From Afipia sp. (GTDB taxonomy: Bacteria > Pseudomonadota > Alphaproteobacteria > Rhizobiales > Xanthobacteraceae), in the NCBI GenBank assembly GCA_016201045.1, contig JACQDM010000007.1, positions 372,001 to 436,000 of the forward strand: a stretch of 64,000 nt of DNA. Direction: 5' to 3'. The translations under genes and the position numbers were made by a program. Under the pieces are notes generated by a model. That model saw only the letters and a list, made by a program, of their open reading frames with translations, was not told the DNA's origin and ran no database searches. Of this stretch, positions 25,107-33,627 are shown piece by piece. Numbering within the stretch: the first letter of the stretch is position 1; the number at the start of each line of letters is the position of its first letter.

Positions 25107-26012
25107 CTATTTGTCGCCCGGTAATTTCGTGTTCGTGACGCGCGCATACATGCGCGCCACCGACGCATCGTCGTCGCGGCCCATTCCGGCAGCCGATGTC
25201 ATCAGAAACATCTGCAACGCTGCCGCAGACACCGGCACCGGAAACTTCGCGGTACGAGCCATATCCTGAATGATCCCGAGATCCTTAACGAAAATATCGA
25301 CGGCGCTGCGGGGCGCATAATCGCCGTCAAGCACATGGGGCATTCTATTCTCGAACATCCACGAATTGCCCGCAGACGCTGTGATAACTTCATAGACCTT
25401 TCGGATGTCGAGACCTTGCTTCGCGGCAAAGGCCATTGCCTCGCTCGCTGCCGCGATATGCACGCCAGCGAGCAACTGATTGATCATCTTGAAGGCCGCG
25501 CCCTGCCCCGCCTCACCGCCGAGTTCGTAAAGCTTGGCCGACATTGCATCGAGCGCAGGCCGCGCCTTGGCGAAAGCCGCAGCACTTCCCGATGCCAGAA
25601 TTGTAAGCTCGCCCTGCGCAGCACGCTGCGCGCCGCCGCTGATCGGCGCATCGAGATAGTGGCGTCCGGTCGCTTCAAGCTGCCGCGCGAGACGCCGCGC
25701 AACGTCCGGGTCCATTGTCGCCGACGAAATGAACACCGATCCCTTCGGCATCGTTTCGGCGACGCCTTTATCGCCGAACAGAATTGCTTCAGTCTGCGTG
25801 GCATTGACGACAACGCTCACGACCGCATCGGCATCGCATGCGGCGTCGGCAGGTGTGTCGGCGCCTCGACCTTGCGCTGCGACGAGTTTCGCGACCGCCG
25901 CTGGCGTCACATCACAGCCCGCGACATCGAAACCTGCGCGCTTGAGCGACAGCGCCATGCCGAGACCCATCGATCCCAGACCGACAATGCCGATGCGACC
26001 TTGACCCGCCAT
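25107..26012 (-). CDS. ltnD: L-threonate / tetronate dehydrogenase
   Basis: A 301-residue beta-hydroxyacid dehydrogenase. The N-terminal Rossmann motif is GIVGLGSMGLGMALSLKRAGFDV. YLDAPISGGAQRAAQGELTILASG is the substrate loop, and GEAGQGAAFKMINQLLAGVHIAAASEAMAFA contains the catalytic Lys (K in FKMINQ). It should oxidise L-threonate (or a related tetronate) at C2 using NAD(P). The ATG at 26012 is chosen since it begins MAGQGRIGIVGLG, the normal start. A long upstream in-frame extension covers the divergent promoter region. It is the first gene of the operon, and the context ltnD-otnI-otnK plus otnC is the described tetronate-to-dihydroxyacetone-phosphate route. Confidence 0.93.
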   Translation of the reverse strand: MAGQGRIGIVGLGSMGLGMALSLKRAGFDVAGCDVTPAAVAKLVAAQGRGADTPADAACDADAVVSVVVNATQTEAILFGDKGVAETMPKGSVFISSATMDPDVARRLARQLEATGRHYLDAPISGGAQRAAQGELTILASGSAAAFAKARPALDAMSAKLYELGGEAGQGAAFKMINQLLAGVHIAAASEAMAFAAKQGLDIRKVYEVITASAGNSWMFENRMPHVLDGDYAPRSAVDIFVKDLGIIQDMARTAKFPVPVSAAALQMFLMTSAAGMGRDDDASVARMYARVTNTKLPGDK

Positions 26013-26078
26013 CGCTTCCCCGTTCGTTTCTTCATACGCTCGCGTGAGCGATTGAGCGCTTGGTAACACGACTTCAGC

Positions 26079-26104
26079 CGGGCGCAAAAAGCCGTTTGCG
26101 CCCG
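26079..26104. promoter_or_regulatory. palindromic operator between divergent tetronate genes
   Basis: CGGGCGCAAA-6 bases-TTTGCGCCCG is a perfect inverted repeat with 10-base arms. It is placed 67 bases before ltnD and 39 bases before otnC. There is no T-run, so an operator is likelier than a terminator. A smaller palindrome CGCTC-GCGT-GAGCG lies at 26037-26050. Confidence 0.65.
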
Positions 26105-26142
26105 CTTGAAAGCATGTGAGAAAGGACCGATAGGGATTGGTA

Positions 26143-26796
26143 ATGAACGAAACCAAACTGCGCGAGCAAATCTGCGTTTTCGGCCGCTCGTTGTTCGAGC
26201 GCGGCCTTACGCCGGGGTCGTCGGGTAATATCAGCGTCCGTCTGGATGATGGCGGCTGGCTTGTAACACCGACCAATGCATCGCTGGGCTTTCTCGATCC
26301 GGCGCGTATCTCGCGGCTCGACGCATCGAGCAAATTGGTGTCAGGCGATGCGCCGACCAAGGAAATTCCGCTTCACAAAGCACTCTATGAAACGCGCCAG
26401 ACTGCGCGCGCAATCGTGCATTTGCATTGCACCCACTGCGTCGCGCTCTCAATGCTTCCGGAAATCGACGCGAACAACGCGCTCCCGCCGCTCACGCCTT
26501 ACTACCTCATGCGCTGTGGCGCGACCGCGCTCGTCCCTTATTTCGCGCCGGGCGATGCAGCCGTGGGCGGAGCCATTCGCAGTCTTGCCGGAAAATACTC
26601 ATGCGTCCTTCTCGCCAATCACGGCCCGGTGGTCGCCGGTGAAACGCTCGAGGCCGCGGTGTTTGCAGCGGAAGAGCTGGAAGAAACGGCGAAGCTTTAT
26701 CTGATGACGCGAGGATTGAACCCGCGCCCATTGTCGAAGGAGCAGGTTTCCGATCTGTCCGTCCGCTTCAATCTCGGCAAACCGCCAACCGTCTAA
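26143..26796 (+). CDS. otnC: 3-oxo-tetronate 4-phosphate decarboxylase (class II aldolase family)
   Basis: A 217-residue class II aldolase/adducin-domain protein. LTPGSSGNISVRLDDGGWLVTPTNASLGFL is the conserved N-terminal phosphate and substrate loop. HLHCTHCVALS gives the metal-binding His pair, with a third His expected in ANHGPVVAGETL. In this context it should decarboxylate 3-oxo-tetronate 4-phosphate to dihydroxyacetone phosphate. The ATG at 26143 is preferred to the TTG two codons earlier, and GATAGGG lies upstream. It is divergent from ltnD-otnI-otnK, with a strong palindrome between, so both arms are probably controlled by one regulator that is not encoded in this window. Confidence 0.92.
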   Translation: MNETKLREQICVFGRSLFERGLTPGSSGNISVRLDDGGWLVTPTNASLGFLDPARISRLDASSKLVSGDAPTKEIPLHKALYETRQTARAIVHLHCTHCVALSMLPEIDANNALPPLTPYYLMRCGATALVPYFAPGDAAVGGAIRSLAGKYSCVLLANHGPVVAGETLEAAVFAAEELEETAKLYLMTRGLNPRPLSKEQVSDLSVRFNLGKPPTV

Positions 26797-26808
26797 CTCA
26801 AAATCTTT

Positions 26809-27336
26809 TCACGCGCCTGCGGCTTCACGCGCAAGCACATCCTCAATTCCGATCGCGGATGCTTTTACAAGGCGCGCGACGGCGGAGATATCGTCGATAT
26901 GAGCGACGGGCAGCGTCGTCTCTGCGGCAGTGTCGGACACAAGGCCGACGATTGCGGGATCTTGCGGGAACATAAAGGGACGACCGTTCGCCGCGCGATG
27001 TACTTCGATCTTGGGATGAGAGTCCGCCTTGAAACCCTCGACCACAATGAGGTCGACGCGGCTCATTTTATGCAGTAGTTCGGCAAGCCGTGGCTCCGGA
27101 GCCTTGCGCAATTCATGCATAAGCGCCCAACGGCGGCCCGACGCCACGAGCACCTCGGTCGCGCCGGCTTGCCGGTGGAGCCACGAATCCTTGCCCGGAA
27201 CGTCGACATCGAATTTGTGATGTGCGTGCTTGATGGTCGAGACCCGCAAGCCCTCGGCAGTCCAATGCGGGATGAGTTGCGTCAGCAAGGTCGTTTTGCC
27301 CGCCCCGCTCCACCCCGCCAGTCCGATCAGTTTCAT
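26809..27336 (-). CDS. mobB: molybdopterin-guanine dinucleotide biosynthesis protein B
   Basis: A 175-residue P-loop GTP-binding protein that assists MobA in making the bis-MGD cofactor. The Walker A motif is GWSGAGKTTLL at residues 8-18. STIKHAHHKFDVDVPGKDSWLHRQAGA is the family-specific block, and LIVVEGFKADSHPKIEVHR contains the switch-region Glu-Gly. The start at 27336 gives MKLIGLAGWSGAGK, the normal family opening. mobA lies far away at 45915. It is not next to FDH here but serves molybdoenzymes of that class. It is convergent with otnC and divergent from the P450 gene. Confidence 0.93.
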   Translation of the reverse strand: MKLIGLAGWSGAGKTTLLTQLIPHWTAEGLRVSTIKHAHHKFDVDVPGKDSWLHRQAGATEVLVASGRRWALMHELRKAPEPRLAELLHKMSRVDLIVVEGFKADSHPKIEVHRAANGRPFMFPQDPAIVGLVSDTAAETTLPVAHIDDISAVARLVKASAIGIEDVLAREAAGA

Positions 27337-27530
27337 GCCGGCATCCAATTCGAAATTCGATGCCACACGTAGTCCAAGGTACATTGCAGTAGCAAGACCA
27401 TTGTCGCCGACGGGCCTCGAAAAGGCTCCCGGCGGCCTTGCCAACGCCCCTTCGGCGCGAGACGCTGGCCGTCAAATCGATGCCGCAATGACGGCGACAA
27501 TCACGACGAAAACAGGACCGGGGAAATCCT

Positions 27531-28913
27531 ATGTCGATGCAGAGCCTGACGTCATCCGCAGCATCAATGCCTTTGGGCAAGGCCCATCGCGCGGCACTCG
27601 CACATATTCCCGGCGACGAAGGCTGGCCGGTGATCGGCCGCACGCTCAACGTTCTCGCTGATCCCAAGGGCGAAGTGGAGCGCATGTCGAAGCGCTTCGG
27701 GCACGTCTATCGCTCGCGCGTGCTCGGCGAGACAAGCGTGTCGCTGCTTGGGCCCGACGCCAATGAAATGATCCTGATGGATCAGACCAAACTGTTTTCG
27801 TCGACTCACGGATGGGGCTCGATCCTCGGCCTGCTGTTTCCGCGCGGATTGATGCTGCTCGATTTCGATGAGCACCGTCTTCATCGCCGCGCGATGTCGG
27901 TTGCGTTCAAATCGGGACCGATGAAGTCATACTTGGCGCAGCTCGATGCAGGGATCGCCGCACGCATGGCGCAATGGCGTGCGTCGCCGGGACCGATGCA
28001 GGTCTATCCCGCGATGAAGCAGCTGACGCTCGACCTTGCCGCGACCTCATTTCTCGGCACCGACATTGGCCCCGATGTCGAGAAAGTTACACGCGCGTTC
28101 ATCGACATGGTCGCAGCCTCTGTGGCTCCGATTCGCCAGCCCTGGCCCGGGACGCAGATGGCGCGGGGCGTGAAGGGCCGCGAGATCATCGTGGCCTATT
28201 TCTCGGAGCAAATCCCAATCCGGCGCGCCAAGGGCGGCGGCGACCTGTTCTCGCAACTTTGTCAGGCGACGCATGAGGATGGCGCGCTTCTGTCCACGCA
28301 AGACATCGTCGATCACATGAGCTTCCTCGTCATGGCCGCTCACGACACGCTGACGTCATCGCTAACGCAATTCGTGTCGATGCTGGCCGCCAATCCGCAG
28401 TGGCAGCAGAAGCTGCGGGACGAAGGCGACGCACTCGGATTGAAGGACGGCGAACCGATGCCGTTCGAAAAGCTGGAGCAGATGCCGCTCACGGAAATGG
28501 CGTTCAAGGAAGCGATGCGTATGAAACCTCCCGTGCCTTCGATCCCTCGCCGCGCGACGCGCGATTTCTCGTTCAAGGGATTCGACATTCCGGCGGGCAC
28601 GCTGGTCGGCATGAACCCGCTGTTCACGCATCACATGAAAGAGCACTGGACCGATCCCGACGAATTCAACCCGCTGCGCTTTACGGATGAGGAGACCCGC
28701 GCGCGTCATCGCTTTGCGTGGGTGCCGTTCTCCGGCGGCGCGCACATGTGCCTTGGGCTGCACTTTGCCTACATGCAGGCAAAATGCTTCGCGCTGCATT
28801 TCTTGCGCAACATCGAAGTCAGCATCGAGCCGGGCTATGAGCCGGAATGGCAGATGTGGCCGATACCGAAACCGAAGGATGGATTGCGCGTAACGATCGC
28901 ACCCGCCGCCTAG
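27531..28913 (+). CDS. cytochrome P450
   Basis: A 460-residue cytochrome P450 monooxygenase. The I-helix oxygen-binding segment is MAAHDTLTSS (AxxDT form of A/GGxD/ET), the K-helix ExxR is EAMRMKPP, PERF-like is DEFNPLRF, and the heme loop FSGGAHMCLGLHF carries the cysteine thiolate ligand. The pattern is closest in feel to the CYP120/CYP26/CYP51 retinoid-sterol-like branch, but the family assignment needs alignment. No ferredoxin or reductase gene is adjacent. The ATG at 27531 is the second of two plausible starts (another at 27537). It is a single gene, convergent with the cytochrome c/WD40 gene. Confidence 0.93.
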   Translation: MSMQSLTSSAASMPLGKAHRAALAHIPGDEGWPVIGRTLNVLADPKGEVERMSKRFGHVYRSRVLGETSVSLLGPDANEMILMDQTKLFSSTHGWGSILGLLFPRGLMLLDFDEHRLHRRAMSVAFKSGPMKSYLAQLDAGIAARMAQWRASPGPMQVYPAMKQLTLDLAATSFLGTDIGPDVEKVTRAFIDMVAASVAPIRQPWPGTQMARGVKGREIIVAYFSEQIPIRRAKGGGDLFSQLCQATHEDGALLSTQDIVDHMSFLVMAAHDTLTSSLTQFVSMLAANPQWQQKLRDEGDALGLKDGEPMPFEKLEQMPLTEMAFKEAMRMKPPVPSIPRRATRDFSFKGFDIPAGTLVGMNPLFTHHMKEHWTDPDEFNPLRFTDEETRARHRFAWVPFSGGAHMCLGLHFAYMQAKCFALHFLRNIEVSIEPGYEPEWQMWPIPKPKDGLRVTIAPAA

Positions 28914-28927
28914 GACACGAAGACCCT

Positions 28928-30235
28928 CTATCGCGTCGTCGCGCGCGCGAGGAATTTCACAAGGGCTGCCCGGTCCTCTGCGGATCCAATGGTTTGCTCC
29001 GGCATCTTGGTGCCGGGCGTAAAGGTCGCGGGGCCTACTTCAAACAATCTGGACACGGTTTCCGGCGTCCAGACGATGTCGAGACGCTTGAGCGGCTCGG
29101 AAAAATCGTAACCTGGAAGGGTTGCGATGCGCCGGCCAAAAATCCCTGCGAGTGTCGGCCCGGCGCGATTGGCCTGATCGGCACCCAGCGTGTGGCACGC
29201 GACACACGCCCGGAAAATCTCGGCCCCGCGGTCGCCGGCAAATGCAGCAAGCGGATCGCCGTCTTTTTGCAAGAGCGGCGGATCGACCGGATCGCCGGTC
29301 ATCGGATTCCATCGCCTGATAATGTTGTCGGCGCCGCCGGTAAGCAATGTACGGCCGTCCGGCATGAACGCAACCGACCACACCGGCAGTCCGGGCCCGA
29401 CGAGCGTCCGCTCCAGCACGCGTTTCTTGGGATCGATGATCGCAACCGATCCGCCAATGCCAGCTGCGGCAACCATTGCGCCATCCGGCGACATCGCCAC
29501 TGAAATGACGGGTCGCGGACCCGCAACGACTTCGCCGACGCGCGCGCCGTCCGTACCCAGAAAGTAGACTTTACCATCGGCGCCGCCTGCAACGATGGCA
29601 CCATTGTTTGCTGTTGTTATCGCGTTGAGCGGCACTGGCAGTGTAACAACCGTCGCCGCCGATGGGCCGATCGTCGGCCAGATGCGCACGCTGAGATCGT
29701 AGCTTACGCTGACGAGAGATCGGCCATCTTTCGAAAATGCAACGCCATTGACGTTCTGGCTGTGGCCTTCCAGAACGCGCGGTGAGCCGCCGGCCAGCGG
29801 CCAGATGCGCACACTGTGATCCCACGATCCCGACGCCAGCCATTTGAAGTCCGGCGATACAGCGAGTGCCACGATCGGCGCGGTATGTCCTTCAAGTACG
29901 GCATCTGGTTTTGTCTTGCCAGAGGTCCAGATCGCAATGCGTCCGTCAGCGCCTGCCGTTGCGACGCGGCCATCGTCGATAAATGCGACCGCGTTTACGG
30001 CATCCGCATGAAAACGAAGCACTTGCTCGGCCGTGTTGCGCGTCAACGACCAGCGGATTGCCGTCGAATCGAAGCTTCCCGAAATCGCCGTCTGCCCGTC
30101 CTGCGATATGGCCAGAGCGCGAACCGGCCCACCGTGCCCACGCAACTGGGCATCTGCCGGTCCGTTTGCGAACATCAGAGACACCAACGCGGCGCAACAG
30201 ATAGAGATGGATCTGGATTGCGTTCCGAAGCTCAT
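28928..30235 (-). CDS. periplasmic seven-bladed WD40 beta-propeller with C-terminal cytochrome c
   Basis: A 435-residue secreted protein. The signal peptide is about 29 residues and ends ANGPADA|Q. Seven WD40-type blades follow (HGGPVRALAISQDGQTAISG, HTAPIVALAVSPDFKWLASGSWD and so on, ending LVGPGLPVWSVAFMPDGRTLLTGGADNIIRRWNP). The last 92 residues are a class I cytochrome c: the heme site FRACVACHT (CxxCH) near residue 345 and an axial Met candidate in GTKMPEQ. This is a propeller-cytochrome fusion suited to electron transfer with a bound partner. The role is unknown. The neighbours DUF971 and TusA lie just upstream on the same strand (31 bases), so it may belong to that unit. Confidence 0.88.
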   Translation of the reverse strand: MSFGTQSRSISICCAALVSLMFANGPADAQLRGHGGPVRALAISQDGQTAISGSFDSTAIRWSLTRNTAEQVLRFHADAVNAVAFIDDGRVATAGADGRIAIWTSGKTKPDAVLEGHTAPIVALAVSPDFKWLASGSWDHSVRIWPLAGGSPRVLEGHSQNVNGVAFSKDGRSLVSVSYDLSVRIWPTIGPSAATVVTLPVPLNAITTANNGAIVAGGADGKVYFLGTDGARVGEVVAGPRPVISVAMSPDGAMVAAAGIGGSVAIIDPKKRVLERTLVGPGLPVWSVAFMPDGRTLLTGGADNIIRRWNPMTGDPVDPPLLQKDGDPLAAFAGDRGAEIFRACVACHTLGADQANRAGPTLAGIFGRRIATLPGYDFSEPLKRLDIVWTPETVSRLFEVGPATFTPGTKMPEQTIGSAEDRAALVKFLARATTR

Positions 30236-30266
30236 TGTAGCGGCCGCAAGCACATCATGTTCGGTG

Positions 30267-30653
30267 TCACCGCAAGCCGGATTTATCGCGGTCAAGACCC
30301 TTCGCCGAAAGTTCGTCGAGGTAGTTCTGAAAGCGCGTCTGCGCGTTGAGTCCCAAGTCCCGCAGAAACGTCCACGAAAAAATACCGCTGGTGTGCATGT
30401 CGTCGAAGCCAAGCCGCACCGCATAGTTGCCGACGGGATCAACCGACAGAATCTCCACGTTGCGCTTGCCCCCTACTGTTTTGCGTTGCGCCTCGGAATG
30501 TCCCTGCACTTCGGCGGACGGGCTGGTCACGCGGAGCAATTCTGCACTCAGTTCGAATGCCTTGCCATCATCGAACGCCACGTGCAGTGCGCGCCGGTTT
30601 TTCGCAAGCCTGATTTCAACTGGCCAGACTGACGCGGTCGCCGGCGCGTTCAT
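30267..30653 (-). CDS. DUF971 (gamma-butyrobetaine hydroxylase-like N-terminal) protein
   Basis: A 128-residue protein consisting of one DUF971 domain: WPVEIRLAKNRRALHVAFDDGKAFELSAELLRVTSPSAEVQGH and VEILSVDPVGNYAVRLGFDDMHTSGIFSWTFLRDLG. In eukaryotic BBOX1 this domain binds zinc, but here the typical Cys/His set is not obvious. Standalone bacterial DUF971 proteins often neighbour iron-sulfur or Mrp genes, and their function is unknown. It overlaps the upstream TusA gene by four bases (ATGA), showing translational coupling with a sulfur-carrier protein. Confidence 0.85.
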   Translation of the reverse strand: MNAPATASVWPVEIRLAKNRRALHVAFDDGKAFELSAELLRVTSPSAEVQGHSEAQRKTVGGKRNVEILSVDPVGNYAVRLGFDDMHTSGIFSWTFLRDLGLNAQTRFQNYLDELSAKGLDRDKSGLR

Positions 30654-30883
30654 GCTGCAACCCCGCTTTTCTTCTCAATCAGGAAAACAATTCGAGAGCC
30701 TCCCTGTTCCGCGATCTCGACACGGTCGCCGGTCTCACGGATCAGGTTCGGTATATCGATCACGGACAACGGATCGGTGCAGTGCACCTCGAGACGCTCT
30801 CCGACGGCCAAGGACTTCAGCGCCTTTCGGGTTTTCAACACAGGTAGCGGACATTTGAGGCCAGTCAGATCGAGTTTTGTCAT
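30650..30883 (-). CDS. TusA-family sulfur carrier protein
   Basis: A 77-residue TusA/SirA-like protein. KLDLTGLKCPLPVLKTRKALKSL holds the single conserved cysteine (CPxP) that carries persulfide sulfur, and LEVHCTDPLSVIDIPNLIRETGDRVEI completes the two-layer fold. The start at 30883 is chosen since AAGGGA sits six bases upstream; an ATG six bases earlier overlaps that ribosome-binding site. It is coupled to DUF971 by ATGA overlap and lies in a molybdenum-cofactor-rich region. A TusA-type protein may feed sulfur to FdhD or MoCo sulfuration, but this is inference. tRNA thiolation is the classic role of E. coli TusA. Confidence 0.9.
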   Translation of the reverse strand: MTKLDLTGLKCPLPVLKTRKALKSLAVGERLEVHCTDPLSVIDIPNLIRETGDRVEIAEQGGSRIVFLIEKKSGVAA

Positions 30884-31059
30884 CCACATTCCCTTATCTA
30901 GCGTCACGATAACCTCCGCCGACAACATGGGCAAACTTGCGTTGCAGCGCACCATTGGGCGCAGGGCGACTTCCGCAGACAATCGCGACAATCGCTGCCT
31001 TGCGTTGGCAGGTCGGGACGCCCATAAATCATGCTCAGAAAACCGACCGGGGGAGCGCC

Positions 31060-31215
31060 ATGAAGGTCTTTATTGTCGCTATATTATTTGCGGTCGTTTC
31101 CGCCGCGGCCGTCTCAGCGCTCCTGAACGTGTTTCAAGAGCCGGGCTACGTCTCGTTCGCGACCGGCGGCGCTCGCGTGGGCGATCCGGGTCACAATCTG
31201 ATCGGACCGACCTAA
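31060..31215 (+). CDS. small hydrophobic protein (51 residues)
   Basis: A 51-residue protein with one hydrophobic helix or signal sequence, MKVFIVAILFAVVSAAAVSALLNVFQ, and a short tail EPGYVSFATGGARVGDPGHNLIGPT. A GGGGGAG ribosome-binding site lies seven bases before the ATG. I believe similar short proteins with the RVGDPGHNL tail occur in rhizobial relatives, which would support it being real. No function is known. It is convergent with moeA, whose stop codon lies two bases away. Confidence 0.65.
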   Translation: MKVFIVAILFAVVSAAAVSALLNVFQEPGYVSFATGGARVGDPGHNLIGPT

Positions 31216-31217
31216 CC

Positions 31218-32474
31218 TTAGTTCAGATTGGAATAGCCGAGAAATCCGACCGTCTGACCCGGCGTGACCACCGTTGTTTCTTCGCCGAGCTCGACGAGGC
31301 CATCGGTGTCGACCAGAGACGACAGCAGGCCGGCACCTTCGCGCGGAAACTTGAGCGCTTCCAGCGAGCCGTCCGCGGCCTTCCGCAAATTGACTCTGAC
31401 ATATTCGCGACGGCCCAATTTCTTCGCGTAGGAGAATGCCGCGCGGACCGGCATAGGCACCAATGGCCGCGGAACGGCTCCTGACAGCGCCATGATTGTC
31501 GGCCTGACGACGTGGGTGAAAGTCACAAAACTCGCGACCGGGTTGCCGGGCACCCCGATAAAGGGCGTTCCTTTGACAATGCCCATCGCAACCGGGCGGC
31601 CGGGCTTGATAGCCATACGCCATAGCACAAGCGTCCCGATGTTCTCGACGGCAGCTTTGACGTGATCTTCCTCTCCCGTCGAGACCCCACCAGATGTCAG
31701 AATGAGATCGGCATTTGCCGCAGCATTCTCAAGCGCACCAGCTAGAGAAGCGCGGTCGTCGCGCAGGATGCCAAGGTCCTGAACATCGCAGCCCAGCCGC
31801 CTAAGCATTGCCGACAACATGTAGCGATTCGAATCGAATAATTGCGCTGCAGCACGAACGCTGCCGGGCGACACCACCTCGTTGCCGGTCGAAAATACCG
31901 CGACGCGCAGCCTCCGTCTTACTTCTACGCGCGTCAGACCAAAGGCAGCGATTAAAGCAACATCCTGTGGCTGCAAACTTCGGCCCGCAGCAAATGCCGC
32001 GTGGCCTTTTCGAACGTCCTCGCCGGTAGGCCGCACATTGGCACCGGCCCGCAGTCCAGGCGGAAGCACCACGCGGCCCGCTCCATCGATCCTGATGTCC
32101 TCTTGCATGAACACCGTATCCGCACCCACAGGCATAGGTGCGCCCGTGAATATGCGAACCGCTTCCCCCGGCGAAATGGCAACTGAGGCGGACGTTCCCG
32201 CCTGAACGCGGCCGCTAACCGGAAACGCCATCTCAGCACCGCTTGCGAGGTCGGCACTGCGGACCGCATAGCCATCGACCGCAGAGTTTGTGAATGGCGG
32301 CAACGACAACGGCGCTTCGATAGCCGACGCAAGAATGCGGCCGTCGGCTTCCGCCAGCGCAACCCATTCGGTTTCCGCAACGGCGCTCACACGTTGCGCA
32401 ATGATTGCGACCGCCTCATCGACCGACATCAAGGGGCCGCCAAACGCAAAACAATCGTCGGAGAGTTGCGCCAT
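31218..32474 (-). CDS. moeA: molybdopterin molybdenumtransferase MoeA
   Basis: A 418-residue MoeA, which inserts molybdate into adenylated molybdopterin. It has MSVDEAVAIIAQRV, the signature SAVDGYAVRSADL, the MoCF domain with FSTGNEVVSPG (TGNE instead of the more usual TGDE) and ILTSGGVSTGEEDHVKAAVE, and VFMQED with its acidic residue. IKPGRPVAMGIVKGTPFIGVPGNPVAS is the typical pterin-binding block. The start at 32474 is used because earlier codons overlap the FDH terminator at 32498-32535. It lies just downstream of the FDH operon on the same strand. It is one of three MoeA-type genes in the window. Confidence 0.93.
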   Translation of the reverse strand: MAQLSDDCFAFGGPLMSVDEAVAIIAQRVSAVAETEWVALAEADGRILASAIEAPLSLPPFTNSAVDGYAVRSADLASGAEMAFPVSGRVQAGTSASVAISPGEAVRIFTGAPMPVGADTVFMQEDIRIDGAGRVVLPPGLRAGANVRPTGEDVRKGHAAFAAGRSLQPQDVALIAAFGLTRVEVRRRLRVAVFSTGNEVVSPGSVRAAAQLFDSNRYMLSAMLRRLGCDVQDLGILRDDRASLAGALENAAANADLILTSGGVSTGEEDHVKAAVENIGTLVLWRMAIKPGRPVAMGIVKGTPFIGVPGNPVASFVTFTHVVRPTIMALSGAVPRPLVPMPVRAAFSYAKKLGRREYVRVNLRKAADGSLEALKFPREGAGLLSSLVDTDGLVELGEETTVVTPGQTVGFLGYSNLN

Positions 32475-32497
32475 TGCGGCGAATACCTGCGTCGAAA

Positions 32498-32535
32498 AGA
32501 AAAGGACTGCCAGGCTTCGCCAGGCAGTCCCCTTT
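32498..32535 (-). terminator. intrinsic terminator of the FDH operon
   Basis: GGACTGCC-A-GGC-TTC-GCC-A-GGCAGTCC is an 11-pair hairpin with one A-A mismatch and a three-base loop (32504-32530). On the minus strand it is followed by TTTTCTTTTC. It lies 30 bases past the FDH gamma stop and 24 bases before the moeA ATG, so moeA expression depends on readthrough or a promoter in the stem region. Confidence 0.88.
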
Positions 32536-32560
32536 ATATAGCTAAATTCGAAGAGTTGAA

Positions 32561-33565
32561 TTACTCGGCAGGTGCCGCACGGGCGCCGCTTGGCGCAGAA
32601 CGCTTGGACTGCTCTTCTTGAACCCAAAGCGGATGATGTTCCTTGGCCCAATTGAGATCGACGTCGCCCGTTCCCATCGCGTCGAAAGCACCCTCCATAC
32701 CCACCGACCCGATATAGATGTGCGCCAGCATCGCTGCGATGAACAGCATCGCGATCACAGCATGAATAACCGTCCAGAACTGGAGCGCTGTAACGTTGGC
32801 CGGAATGTAAGGGAACAGCAGGAACCATCCCGAAACCGACATCAATAAACCGCCAAAGATCACGATCCAGAAAATTCCCTTCTGACCCGCATTAAATCGC
32901 CGGGAAGGCGGATGCTTGCCCTTCGAAAAAAGGCCGCCGCCCTCCTTGATCCACTCCAGATCGACACGGCCCGGAATGTTGTCCTTTACCCAGATCAAGA
33001 ACATAATGACGAGACCGAGCATGAACGGAAACGCCAGATAATTGTGGGCGATCTTGCCCCACGCCGTAAGCGTCGAGAACGTATCTGCACCGAACATCGG
33101 CAAAATCAGCGCACGGCCAAAACTGATATTCAGCCCCGACAGCGCCAGAATGATGAAGCAGCTTGCGGTCAACCAGTGGGTGAACCGCTCGAAGCTGGCG
33201 AAGCGCAAGATTTTTTTGCCGGAGAACCCGTTGTCGATGCGAATGCGGCCGCGGATCAGCAGGAACAGTATCAACACCGCGGCCATGCCAAGAATTGTAA
33301 CGGCACCAATCACAGGCAGCTTGCTGCGCTGGAAATCGCGCCAGTCGCGCCCGGCGGGCTGAATGAGACTGGACGCCATCGTATCCGGAATGCTGATGCG
33401 GCCGGTAATCTTATCGCCTTCTTTCAACGCATTCAGAAGTTTATCTTCCTGCACCGCTTCGGCGGTGGGCTTGAACGAAAGCTGCGCTGCTGCGGGTTGC
33501 GCGAACACGAACAGCATCGCGGCGGCGGCGCATAGCGCCCGGAGAGTTGAAAGCGAGATCGACAT
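32561..33565 (-). CDS. fdhC: formate dehydrogenase gamma subunit (cytochrome b556)
   Basis: A 334-residue membrane subunit. A signal peptide (ALCAAAAMLFVFAQPAAA) is followed by a short periplasmic region and about five transmembrane helices. Histidines suited to bind two b hemes lie in FERFTHWLTASCFIILALSGL, KIAHNYLAF, and IHAVIAMLFIAAMLAHIYIGSVGMEGAF, matching FdnI/FdoI-type cytochromes that pass electrons from formate to quinone. The start at 33565 gives a clear secretion signal. It is the third structural gene after alpha and beta, with a 62-base gap from beta, and is followed by a strong terminator. Confidence 0.93.
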   Translation of the reverse strand: MSISLSTLRALCAAAAMLFVFAQPAAAQLSFKPTAEAVQEDKLLNALKEGDKITGRISIPDTMASSLIQPAGRDWRDFQRSKLPVIGAVTILGMAAVLILFLLIRGRIRIDNGFSGKKILRFASFERFTHWLTASCFIILALSGLNISFGRALILPMFGADTFSTLTAWGKIAHNYLAFPFMLGLVIMFLIWVKDNIPGRVDLEWIKEGGGLFSKGKHPPSRRFNAGQKGIFWIVIFGGLLMSVSGWFLLFPYIPANVTALQFWTVIHAVIAMLFIAAMLAHIYIGSVGMEGAFDAMGTGDVDLNWAKEHHPLWVQEEQSKRSAPSGARAAPAE

Positions 33566-33627
33566 CGATACGACCTTCCAGTTGTGTTGACGTGAACGCC
33601 GCCTCGCGTGCGAAGCGGCGAAATGCA

